Shown here piece after piece: positions 17,657 through 25,414 of a stretch of DNA of 64,000 bases. A model generated the notes under the pieces. It saw only the letters and a program-made list of their open reading frames with translations. It ran no database searches and was not told the DNA's origin. Numbering within the stretch: the first letter of the stretch is position 1; the number at the start of each line of letters is the position of its first letter. The position numbers and the translations under genes are program-made. The DNA lies in contig NZ_JAYVPL010000145.1 of NCBI RefSeq assembly GCF_043757465.1, positions 1 through 64,000 on the forward strand, given 5' to 3'. The stretch comes from Armatimonas sp043757465 (lineage in GTDB: Bacteria; Armatimonadota; Armatimonadia; Armatimonadales; Armatimonadaceae).

Positions 17657-17691
17657 TGATTGTGTCCTGGACATAATTTCAGAAGCTCCGG

Positions 17692-18151
17692 GTGCCCTCT
17701 GGGCGTTTAGCGGAGGGAGCCGTCACTAAGATCAACACCGAGCTGGCCCGTGGCGATGCCGCTACGCTTCCCTTGCAGTCTCGGGTCATTGAGCCGGTCG
17801 CGCTTCTGGAGGAAGTGAGCCAGACCGCGGGACTGCTTCACAAGGCGAGCGCCCAGATTGTCATCCAGGCCGATGTCTCCACTCTTCAGGGGGACTATGA
17901 CTATCTTGTTCAGCTCCTGCTGAACTTGCTGGACAACGCCCTGCGCCACACTCCCGTCACAGGAACCGTCACCCTCACCGCGCACACCGACGGTTTCACT
18001 GTCACCGACACCGGCCCTGGGCCTCGCCATCGCTCAGACCATCGCCGAAGCCCACGGCGGCAGGCTGGAAATTCATAGCACCCTCGGCGAGGGAACCAGC
18101 GTCACCTTGCTACTCCCCAATCAAAAGCCCCCCCAAACCACACGGGTCTGA
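17692..18151 (+). pseudogene. remnant of a sensor histidine kinase ATPase domain
   Basis: The fragment begins without dimerisation or H-box sequence and reads through an N-box (LLLNLLDNALRHTP) and a G1 box (VTDTGPG). Directly after GPG the other frame carries the G2 box and the C-terminal strand (LGLAIAQTIAEAHGG, then LEIHSTLGEGTSVTLLLP), ending at TGA 18149-18151. The F-box and ATP lid, about 30 residues, are missing, and the join shifts the frame. With both the N-terminal half and the lid gone, this cannot be an active kinase. No response regulator lies next to it. Confidence 0.75.
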
Positions 18152-18160
18152 GGGGGCTTT
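18124..18160. terminator. 9-bp stem between kinase remnant and isomerase gene
   Basis: AAAGCCCCC (18124-18132) pairs with GGGGGCTTT (18152-18160) around a 19-base loop. It lies 20 bp past the isomerase stop and overlaps the end of the kinase remnant. There is TTTTG after it on the minus strand, so it most likely ends the isomerase transcript. Confidence 0.6.
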
Positions 18161-18179
18161 AGCCTCCTTGCGTCGGATA

Positions 18180-19262
18180 TTACGCCAGCCCGCTCACGGC
18201 GCGGGCGAACAGGTCGGAAAGGCCAGCGCGGTCGCCAATCGCACGGAGCGCATTAAGCTCGTCGGCGTTGATGCGCGTGTTGCAGATTTCTAGTGCGCGG
18301 TTGAAGTTGCGCACTGAGCGCGCCACGGAGGCGTTTTGCTGCTCTGGCGTGTCGGTGTTGAGTGGCTGGCAGTCAATCCCGACAACAGCGTTGTAGCCGA
18401 TCTCCTGCATCGTGTAGACCGTCTCCACCGCCATGCCAAAGTCGTTATCACCAAACGCCAGATCCTCATCGAACTTCAGGCCCGAGCCGCTGTTCAGGTG
18501 GACATAGAAGGCTTTCTTGGCAGCAGCAACCAAGCCCAGCTCAGCGGCGTAGCGCTTGCCGGCCATGGTGGAGTGGCAGACCTCAAGATTCGTTCCGACA
18601 AACGGCTGAAGCGCGGTGGGCATCATCCCGATAATCGCCAGGGTCTCACCGGCGTCGGCGGGAACGGCCCAGTTGGCAGGCTCGTTGGGCTTGGGCTCGA
18701 TGGCGATGGGCAGTGCGCGTTCCGGGCCATAGGTATCGAGCATCCACTGGACAACTTCGCTGAGGCTCTCGGCGGTCTGGCGGTAGCAGTCGGCGTAGTT
18801 GACCATCAGCGGGCCACCAAAGCCATTGGAGCTGTTCCAATAAACATAGATTTCGCTCTGGAATACCTCAATACCCGTCGTGATGTAGTTCTTCGTACGG
18901 CGGATCGCCTCAGCACGCGTGGCGGCCACGGGTGCGCCGAAGTTGCCAATCGCGAACTCCGGGCCACGCTTGAAGAGATTGGCGGTACACATCGCCACTT
19001 TCATCCCCGCGTTGTCCACGGCCTTCTTGATGTCTACCGCGTCCTCGGGCTCGGCTTCGGTGTCATGAAACTCCACGTGCGAGCAGCCCGCTGCTTTGAG
19101 TTTGGCCAGTGTCTCCTCCAGCGAGAGTGCTGGGCGCATGATCGGGGCGAACCGTCCACCGCCGGGCCCCATGTTCCAGACGCCTGCTGCAAAAGCCTCA
19201 CCCAGTGCGTACGTCGTCGTTGCTGGGGTCCAGTCCCCCGCGCTATCTTTGCGAAATGCCAT
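18180..19262 (-). CDS. xylose isomerase-like sugar isomerase
   Basis: 360 residues, TIM barrel, slightly shorter than classical XylA (about 390). Signatures match: VEFHDTE (catalytic His/Asp), the metal-ligand strand IEPKPNEPANW, NLEVCHSTMAGK, and the HLNSGSGLKFDEDLAFGD region. The loop that reads WGGREG in standard XylA is different here (YWNSSNGFGGPL). The substrate may therefore be another aldose or ketose, although D-xylose/D-xylulose interconversion remains the default. No xylulokinase or xylose transporter is adjacent. Confidence 0.8.
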   Translation of the reverse strand: MAFRKDSAGDWTPATTTYALGEAFAAGVWNMGPGGGRFAPIMRPALSLEETLAKLKAAGCSHVEFHDTEAEPEDAVDIKKAVDNAGMKVAMCTANLFKRGPEFAIGNFGAPVAATRAEAIRRTKNYITTGIEVFQSEIYVYWNSSNGFGGPLMVNYADCYRQTAESLSEVVQWMLDTYGPERALPIAIEPKPNEPANWAVPADAGETLAIIGMMPTALQPFVGTNLEVCHSTMAGKRYAAELGLVAAAKKAFYVHLNSGSGLKFDEDLAFGDNDFGMAVETVYTMQEIGYNAVVGIDCQPLNTDTPEQQNASVARSVRNFNRALEICNTRINADELNALRAIGDRAGLSDLFARAVSGLA

Positions 19263-19320
19263 CGTTGAAAATACTCCTAGTGGCTATTATGTTAACGTAC
19301 TTTGCAAAATCCCGCCAATG

Positions 19321-19920
19321 CTAAATGCGCTGTGCAACGACATCCAAAATTCCCAGAATGGTCGCCAGCTCGTTGATATAGCGCGTCTCATTGTCCACAA
19401 TAATAGTCTGGCCTTGCAGCAAGACAAAGAGCCAGGCGGTGCCGGTGGTGATGCAGCCATAGAGCGTGTCGGCGTCGGCATCCTCTTGTTGGTTCCAGAG
19501 ACGCGCCCCGACAAGCTGGGCAACGCACTGCCCCAGGCCATCCATCACATCGTCTTTCTTGGCCTCGACCACGGAGAGAATCGGGCGGCGTAGCACCTGC
19601 GGGACGCGGCCTTGCGCCAGAAGAAAGTCGCACTCGCCTGCCAGTCCGCGCTTCTTGTCCACGTTGAGCATACGGCCCGAGTGCAGGGTCACGGTTCCCT
19701 GGTGCCGCTTGGCGATCTCCAGCAGAATCGGGGCTGCCACAAACTCGGATCGTGCCTTCTCCAGCCCTCCCTCAGCCAGCGGCAGCCCGTAGCGCAGAGA
19801 CTCCTCCAGCCATGCGCTGGGAGCCACGGGAGTCACGTCGGGGAAAAGAGCCTGTCGGTCTTCCTGAAGCGCAAACGCCCGAAGTGTCATCTCCAGATTA
19901 GTGAAATCACTGTAGGTCAT
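19321..19920 (-). CDS. PD-(D/E)XK-like protein, paralogue A
   Basis: 199 residues, no known name. The core is EKARSEFVAAPILLEI, TLHSGRMLNVD, GLAGECDFLL, then ILSVVEAKKDDVMDGLGQC and LYGCITTGTAWLFVL. The Glu in the N-terminal helix, the Asp in GECD and the ExK in VEAKK fit the order of a PD-(D/E)XK nuclease fold. Similar stand-alone proteins occur widely in cyanobacteria and other large genomes, with unproven function. It is clearly related to the protein encoded at 20910-21506 on the other strand. A mismatch-prone or degenerated nuclease, or a defence-related accessory protein, are possibilities. Confidence 0.65.
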   Translation of the reverse strand: MTYSDFTNLEMTLRAFALQEDRQALFPDVTPVAPSAWLEESLRYGLPLAEGGLEKARSEFVAAPILLEIAKRHQGTVTLHSGRMLNVDKKRGLAGECDFLLAQGRVPQVLRRPILSVVEAKKDDVMDGLGQCVAQLVGARLWNQQEDADADTLYGCITTGTAWLFVLLQGQTIIVDNETRYINELATILGILDVVAQRI

Positions 19921-19953
19921 GCCTCCTATTTTACCGCTATGGCGGTGTGGGCA

Positions 19954-20877
19954 TCAGAGTTTATCCTCTTTTCCGAGTTCTTTTTCGATTTCGTCGGCGG
20001 TTGCAGCGACCAGGTTAAGGTATTGTTTGAGCAACTCGGGCGAAATCTCCGCAGGAGCGTCTATGCGAAAGAAAATCCGCCAGTTCTTCTGCGCTCCCTC
20101 GGGCGCTTCGAGGCCGAAGCCGCCTATGCCAAGGTGCTTCTGAAAGACAGTCTTAAGGATTTCCGCGCCGGGGGCGTTTTTGGCATCGTAGCAAAACGAG
20201 ACGATCTTGCGCGTTTTAAGGGAGCTTGAGCTGAAGATTTCCTTGCGGATATAGGCGGTCTGGCTTCGCCCGGTATTGGAGAAGCTGAACTTCAGCGAGT
20301 AGAACCCCCCGTTATTGCTGAACGCCAGACCGGCGTCTTTGAGCGCGGCCTCCAACGAACCGCCGGGCGCGGGCATCGGGGCGGCTGAGGTTGAAAATAG
20401 CTTTGCCGCACCCTGCACGTCGGCGAGCATGTCCTCGATCATATACTCCGGGGTGATCTCCGCCGGAGTGTCGACGCGCGACAGGGTGACCCCTTGCGCG
20501 TCGAATTCCGCCTTGACGGAGGGGAACTTTTCTTTGATTTGAGGGCCATGAAGCGCCTTGGCGGCGGGCGAGTCGGCCAGCGGAAGTCTCTGCTCAATCT
20601 TGATGTAAACATTGTTGAATGTCAGGACGAACTGTTCCCCGGCCTTTGTCAACAGAACCTCGATGCGTTTTCCAAGGCCGCTTATCTCCGTCGCCTTCCC
20701 CTGCTGAAAACCCGCTTTGTCAAACGCGGCGAGGTACTTTTTTTGGTATTCGGTGAACGACACGTCCTGGGCGGCGGGAACGACGAAAACTATCGGAACG
20801 GGAATAGGTAAGAGCATCATGGCTCCATTATTCCCCAGAATCGTTACGGCAGCGTTACGAATTTTTAAATTCCGCAT
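19954..20877 (-). CDS. hypothetical protein with duplicated YbjN-like half
   Basis: 307 residues, not assigned with certainty. A short hydrophobic stretch near the N-terminus (MMLLPIPVPIVFVVPAAQ) could be a signal sequence if the start is the ATG pair at about 20820; the ATG at 20877 gives the longer form. Two halves repeat the same ending: VDTPAEITPEYMIEDMLADV near residue 140 and IDAPAEISPELLKQYLNLVA near residue 285. Each is preceded by beta strands such as FVLTFNNVYIKIEQ and YSLKFSFSNTGRSQT. This alternation resembles YbjN/type III-chaperone-like folds, but that is only a guess. It is enclosed by the two related PD-(D/E)XK genes, 33 bp from each. Confidence 0.55.
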   Translation of the reverse strand: MRNLKIRNAAVTILGNNGAMMLLPIPVPIVFVVPAAQDVSFTEYQKKYLAAFDKAGFQQGKATEISGLGKRIEVLLTKAGEQFVLTFNNVYIKIEQRLPLADSPAAKALHGPQIKEKFPSVKAEFDAQGVTLSRVDTPAEITPEYMIEDMLADVQGAAKLFSTSAAPMPAPGGSLEAALKDAGLAFSNNGGFYSLKFSFSNTGRSQTAYIRKEIFSSSSLKTRKIVSFCYDAKNAPGAEILKTVFQKHLGIGGFGLEAPEGAQKNWRIFFRIDAPAEISPELLKQYLNLVAATADEIEKELGKEDKL

Positions 20878-20909
20878 GGAGCTGTGAGGGGGAGCGGTAA
20901 AATAGGCGC

Positions 20910-21506
20910 ATGGCCTACAATCGTTTTACCCTCCCCGAGGTCGAGGCACAGTTCGGACTGACTATTGAGCGTGACACGTCGCTGTTTCCCGTGCCGCCGC
21001 TTGCTGTGCCCAGCGACTTTCTCAAGATGACCCTAGAGCGCTATCTGCCCCTTGCACTGGACATGCAGACAGAAAAAGCACGCTCAGAGTTTATTATCGC
21101 CCCGATTCTGATGGAGGTCGTCGAGCAGAAGCACCGACAGGTCTCGCTCCACTCCGGCGTGGACTTTACTGTGGATCGCAAGCTGGGACTTGCAGGCTTC
21201 TGCGACTATCTTTTCTCCCGCTCCCCGGAACGCACGGAAGTCGTCGCGCCGGTACTTGCCGTGGTCGAGGCAAAGCGTGAGGATATTCCCAGCGGCATCG
21301 GGCAGTGCCTAGCGGAGCTGGTTGCGGCGCAGCGCTTCAATGAGAAACAGGGCAAGCCCTTGCGCTTTCTTTACGGCTGTGTCACCACCGGCGACCGCTG
21401 GCGCTTTCTACGGCTGGACGGCAAAATCGCCACGGTGGATGTGAACGAGTACCCCGTCGAGGCACTGGAGAAAGTGCTGGGCATACTTCTGGAGCTGGTA
21501 TCGTGA
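20910..21506 (+). CDS. PD-(D/E)XK-like protein, paralogue B
   Basis: 198 residues, paralogous to the 19321-19920 product: TEKARSEFIIAPILMEV, SLHSGVDFTVDRKLGLAGFCDYLF, APVLAVVEAKREDI, GIGQCLAELVAAQRF and LYGCVTTGDRWRFLRL. The nuclease-type triad (Glu, Asp in GFCD, ExK in VEAK) is kept, so both copies may be active. The two genes point away from each other around the hypothetical gene. The amylase frame may begin at a GTG that overlaps this stop (GTGA), which would couple them. Confidence 0.65.
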   Translation: MAYNRFTLPEVEAQFGLTIERDTSLFPVPPLAVPSDFLKMTLERYLPLALDMQTEKARSEFIIAPILMEVVEQKHRQVSLHSGVDFTVDRKLGLAGFCDYLFSRSPERTEVVAPVLAVVEAKREDIPSGIGQCLAELVAAQRFNEKQGKPLRFLYGCVTTGDRWRFLRLDGKIATVDVNEYPVEALEKVLGILLELVS

Positions 21507-21589
21507 AGCCACTGGTGCATGCGCGGTCATCGGCGCGTAGGTTTGGGATCTTTCTAATTGAGGAGCTTTTCGGGCAGACACTGAACAAC

Positions 21590-23437
21590 ATGGGGGAGAG
21601 ACTAGGCAACGTGCAGATAAACGCGATTGAGCCACCATCGTGGTGGCGGCAGACGGCGCAAAAGTCGGCGCGGCTTTTGGTGCGTGGTGAAGGGCTGATG
21701 GGAGCGAAGGTCACGCTGGAAGGCGGCGGGGTGCGCCTCGGGAAACCAAGTGTAAGTGCCGACGGGCGCTCGCTCTTTGTGGATGTGGCGCTGGCCAAAG
21801 ACGCGCCGCTCGGGGTGCGGACACTGACGGTGCGCACGAGTGTGGGGGAGGCAAAGGCGAGCTTCACCATTCTCGATAAGGCTGCGCCGCGCCTGGGACG
21901 GGTCACCGCCGACGATGTGATCTACCTGATCATGCCCGACCGGTTCTGCGACGGCGACCCGACCAACAACGACCCGGAGAAGTCCAAGGGCATCTACAAC
22001 CCCAAGCGCCCACGCCACTACCACGGCGGCGACCTGGCCGGGATTCGCAAGAAGCTCCCGTATCTCAAAGACCTAGGCGTCACGACTCTCTGGCTGACCC
22101 CGCTCTATGATAACGCGGATTTCCAGCACCCGACCCTCGCTTGGGCTGGCGAGCCCTCCATTGACTACCACGGCTACGGCGCGGTGGATTTCTATGCGCT
22201 CGAAGAGCACTTCGCCGACCCAAAAGAACTGCACGCGCTCATCGCCGAGGCGCACCGGCTGGGGCTGAAGGTGATGCAAGACCAGGTTGTCAACCACTGC
22301 GGGCCGTTCCATCCGTGGGTGATGCATCCGCCCACGCCCACCTGGTTCCATGGCACGCCGGAGAAGCACCTCGACTGCGACTGGAACGTGGTCAATCTCC
22401 TCAGCCCCCACGCCACCTATGCCTCAAAACGCGGCACGCTGGAGGGTTGGTTTGCGGGTATTCTCCCCGACCTCAACCAGGAAGACCCGGAGTGCCGCCG
22501 CTATCTGATCCAGAACGCGCTCTGGTGGGTGGGAGTCTACGGCTTCGATGCGATTCGCCAGGACACCGTGCCCTACGTGGCCCGAGACTTCTGGCGCGAC
22601 TGGCACGCCGCACTGCGCCGCGAGTTTCCCGAGCTCACCACGCTCGGCGAGGTCAACCTGCCCAACGCCGCTGTCAATGCCTTCTACCAGCGCGGCAAGC
22701 GCGGCTTTGACGGCATAGACGCGGGCTTTGATTTGCTCTACGACTTCCCGCTGGAAGGTGGCATGATCGCCGCCTTTGCACATGGTGAGCCGCTCCAAAA
22801 AAGCGGATTCGCGCTTGGTGCAAGTGATGTTGCCGGGGCACTTGCCCACGATAGCCTCTACCTCAGCCCCGATGCGCTGGTGACGTTTCTTGGCCTCCAC
22901 GACACGGCACGCTTTCTAGGCCGCAAGGGCGCGACGCTCGCCGGGCTGAAGCTCGGCGCGACTTTTCTTTTTACGTCACGTGGCATCCCGCTCTGGTACT
23001 ACGGCGATGAAGTCGCTCTCTCGGGCGGCGACGATCCCGATAACCGGCGGCACTTCCCTGGCGGCTTTCCCGGTGATAAGCTCAATAAGTTCACGCCCGA
23101 GGGACGCACCGAGGGGGAAGAGGCGCTCTTCCAGCACGTCAAAAAACTCACCCGCCTACGCGCCACGCACCCCGTCCTGCGCCATGGCACCACGCGCGTC
23201 CTGCACGCCCAAGGCCAACACTACGCCTACGCCCGCGTCCTCGGGGAGCAGCTCGTCCTCGTCGCGCTCAACAACGACTCGGAGAAACCCGCCGCGCTTA
23301 CCCTCGACCTCTCGGAGCTTAAGATCCCCGCCAATACACGTCTCACCGATGCCCTACTAAGCGCCCGTGTCAGCGTCACCGGCCCGACACTCACCCTCAC
23401 TCTCGCGCCTCGCTCCGCCCAGGTACTCGTGCGATAA
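21590..23437 (+). CDS. GH13 alpha-amylase / cyclomaltodextrinase-like enzyme
   Basis: 615 residues from the ATG at 21590. In-frame alternatives are GTG 21503 (+29 residues, overlapping the previous stop) and GTG 21609. An N-terminal Ig-like domain of the cyclomaltodextrinase type opens with NAIEPPSWW. The (beta/alpha)8 domain carries DQVVNH (region I), the nucleophile Asp in GFDAIRQDT (II), the acid Glu in TLGEVN (III) and FLGLHDTAR (IV, with Leu-His-Asp instead of Asn-His-Asp). A C-terminal beta domain ends the protein. It should hydrolyse alpha-1,4 glucans or cyclodextrins. No export signal is seen, so it is probably cytosolic and works on maltodextrins or glycogen. Confidence 0.9.
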   Translation: MGERLGNVQINAIEPPSWWRQTAQKSARLLVRGEGLMGAKVTLEGGGVRLGKPSVSADGRSLFVDVALAKDAPLGVRTLTVRTSVGEAKASFTILDKAAPRLGRVTADDVIYLIMPDRFCDGDPTNNDPEKSKGIYNPKRPRHYHGGDLAGIRKKLPYLKDLGVTTLWLTPLYDNADFQHPTLAWAGEPSIDYHGYGAVDFYALEEHFADPKELHALIAEAHRLGLKVMQDQVVNHCGPFHPWVMHPPTPTWFHGTPEKHLDCDWNVVNLLSPHATYASKRGTLEGWFAGILPDLNQEDPECRRYLIQNALWWVGVYGFDAIRQDTVPYVARDFWRDWHAALRREFPELTTLGEVNLPNAAVNAFYQRGKRGFDGIDAGFDLLYDFPLEGGMIAAFAHGEPLQKSGFALGASDVAGALAHDSLYLSPDALVTFLGLHDTARFLGRKGATLAGLKLGATFLFTSRGIPLWYYGDEVALSGGDDPDNRRHFPGGFPGDKLNKFTPEGRTEGEEALFQHVKKLTRLRATHPVLRHGTTRVLHAQGQHYAYARVLGEQLVLVALNNDSEKPAALTLDLSELKIPANTRLTDALLSARVSVTGPTLTLTLAPRSAQVLVR

Positions 23438-23447
23438 AGAAACAATA

Positions 23448-23477
23448 AAGAAAGCCCCGCCGAGAGTCCCGGCGGGG
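23448..23477 (-). terminator. intrinsic terminator after the HD-GYP regulator
   Basis: The stem CCCCGCCG (23455-23462) / CGGCGGGG (23470-23477), read on the minus strand, is followed by CTTTCTTTATTGTTTC. It lies about 28 bp past the stop at 23505 and also separates the convergent amylase. Confidence 0.75.
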
Positions 23478-23504
23478 TGGTGTGTATGTGATCTTGATAT
23501 TCTC

Positions 23505-25370
23505 TCAAACGGCGTAGGAGATGGCGCTGACCGGGAGGTCATCGGGCGGCTCTTCCGCACGGCGGAAGCGGCGTTGCCACTCCACAATCTCATCGAAGGC
23601 TTTTAGAGCGGCATCCACGATCTTGGGATCGAAGGCTTTACCGGATTCTTCCTTGAGTTTTTTCTTAGCCTCCTCATTGTTGAGGGAGCGTTTTTTATGG
23701 TTGTAGCTTGTCCACTGGTCGAAGGCATCTGCCAGGGCGACAATACGTCCGTAGAGCGGGATCTCCTCCCCTTCCAGTGCCTGCGGGTAGCCCTTGCCAT
23801 CCCAGCGCTCATGGTGTGAGAGAGCAATCAGCTCGGCGGAGCGCAGTAGCTCCGAGGGCGATCCCGAGAGGAGGCGGGCACCCAAGATGGCGTGCTGTCG
23901 GTAGACCGACTCCTCGTACTCGTCGCGCTCTCCTTTTTTATTGACGATGCTATCCTCAATGGCGAGCAGGCCAATATCGTGCACTTGGCTGGCGTAGAGC
24001 AACATCTCCGCCGCGTCTTCGTCGAGGCCCATTGCCTTGGCGATCACGGTGCTGTACTGGCCCACGGCGCGGATGTGCGCAGCGGCCGTGGGGCCTTCGC
24101 GGAACTCGGCGGTGTAGGCCATGCGCTGCATCGCATCGAGTGCGGAGCGCCGTGCATTCTCCTGGGATTGCTTGACTTCCTCCATTGCTTGGCGCAGATC
24201 GGCTGTCCGGCTACGGATTGCTTCTTCCAGGCTACGCTGGTGCTTCTTCAGATCATCTTGTGCCCGTTTCATCTTCAGAAGCGAGGCAATACGTACCTGA
24301 ATCTCTGTGCGATCTACGGGCTTGCAGATCCAGTCGTTGGCTCCTGCCTCCACGGCGCGAAGGCGATCCTCTTTGCCTGAGAGGGCGGTTACCATGACTA
24401 TCGGGATGTCGTTGAAGCGGGATTCCTCACGGATTCGTGTGCAGACCTCGACCCCATCCATACTGGGCATCATGTAGTCTAGCAGGATCATGTCGTAGCT
24501 ATTGTCTAGCTTCTCCAGAGCCTCAGGGCCACTGCTGACAAGCTCGGAGTCGTAGCCCAGAGTGCGTAGCATCGCTGAGAGCATCTCACGATTGATCTCG
24601 TCGTCGTCCACCACCAGTAGCCGCGCCGCGCTGGCGGCTGCCGTAGAGAAGCTAAGCCCGCGTTTACGTCGCTTTTCAGGCGGAGACGCGCTTGGCTTCT
24701 CTACCAGTGGAGGCACACTCAGAGCGCGTGGGGGGGCCTGAACCAGTTCTAGAGTGGGAGCAGGGGCCGACTCCTCTGCGTCTAGCAAGATCGGCGAGAG
24801 GGGCTGACTCTCTTCACTAACCAGCTCCAGCACCACCGGGGTGTCCTGGGGCAGTGTCAGAAAGAACTCCTCACGCTCCGCCTCTAGCAACAGAGGCGCA
24901 CCGTCCTCAGCCGCCAGTAAGAGCGCCGGTGCTTCCGTGACTTCCGCTATAACTTCTGTCCGTAGCGGGGGCTCTTCCAGCAGGGCAGGCGCATCACTGA
25001 GCGACTCGGCGAACTCTCGCACCAGGTGCGGGAAAGTGCGGGTATTGATGGGCTTGGTGATATAGCCGATGCAGCCTACCGCCAGCGCTCGCTCCTCATC
25101 GCCTTTCATCGCATGTGCGGTGAGGGCGACAATCGCAATATGTCTTGTCTTCGGGTTTTGTTTCAGGATGCTGGTGGCTTCCAAACCGTCCATTCCGGGC
25201 AATTGAATGTCCATCAGGATCAGGTCAGGCAGTCCCGCATCCGCGAGCCGAATACCTTCCTCAGCGTTCATAGCGGTTTCAAAGGTAAAACCCGCTACTT
25301 CCAGGAGGTCCGTTACTAGCTCCATGTTCACTGGATTGTCTTCAACAACCAGTATCTTTTTTTCAGCCAC
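23505..25370 (-). CDS. two-receiver HD-GYP response regulator
   Basis: 621 residues. REC1 (~5-120) has acidic residues in VVEDN, the phosphoacceptor Asp in LILMDIQLPGMDG and a Lys in ITKPIN. A ~130-residue Pro/Glu/Leu-rich linker follows. REC2 (~257-375) has VVDDDE, LLDYMMPSMDG and CKPVD. After a coiled coil, an HD-GYP domain (~430-600) shows SQVHDIGLLAIED, HAILGARLL and SHHERWDGKGYP. Such domains usually degrade cyclic di-GMP. It is the last gene of the Roadblock - hybrid kinase - regulator operon, 44 bp after the kinase stop, and is probably its output. Confidence 0.92.
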   Translation of the reverse strand: MAEKKILVVEDNPVNMELVTDLLEVAGFTFETAMNAEEGIRLADAGLPDLILMDIQLPGMDGLEATSILKQNPKTRHIAIVALTAHAMKGDEERALAVGCIGYITKPINTRTFPHLVREFAESLSDAPALLEEPPLRTEVIAEVTEAPALLLAAEDGAPLLLEAEREEFFLTLPQDTPVVLELVSEESQPLSPILLDAEESAPAPTLELVQAPPRALSVPPLVEKPSASPPEKRRKRGLSFSTAAASAARLLVVDDDEINREMLSAMLRTLGYDSELVSSGPEALEKLDNSYDMILLDYMMPSMDGVEVCTRIREESRFNDIPIVMVTALSGKEDRLRAVEAGANDWICKPVDRTEIQVRIASLLKMKRAQDDLKKHQRSLEEAIRSRTADLRQAMEEVKQSQENARRSALDAMQRMAYTAEFREGPTAAAHIRAVGQYSTVIAKAMGLDEDAAEMLLYASQVHDIGLLAIEDSIVNKKGERDEYEESVYRQHAILGARLLSGSPSELLRSAELIALSHHERWDGKGYPQALEGEEIPLYGRIVALADAFDQWTSYNHKKRSLNNEEAKKKLKEESGKAFDPKIVDAALKAFDEIVEWQRRFRRAEEPPDDLPVSAISYAV

Positions 25371-25414
25371 GATCTTTCTCCGTCTCGTCTCGTCGGGCCA
25401 GAGTTTGGCAGGGA

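Noticed and set aside
18336..19268. 310-residue open frame on the plus strand
   Set aside because: It is the complement of the xylose-isomerase-like gene, has no domain signal, and the isomerase motifs on the other strand are unmistakable.
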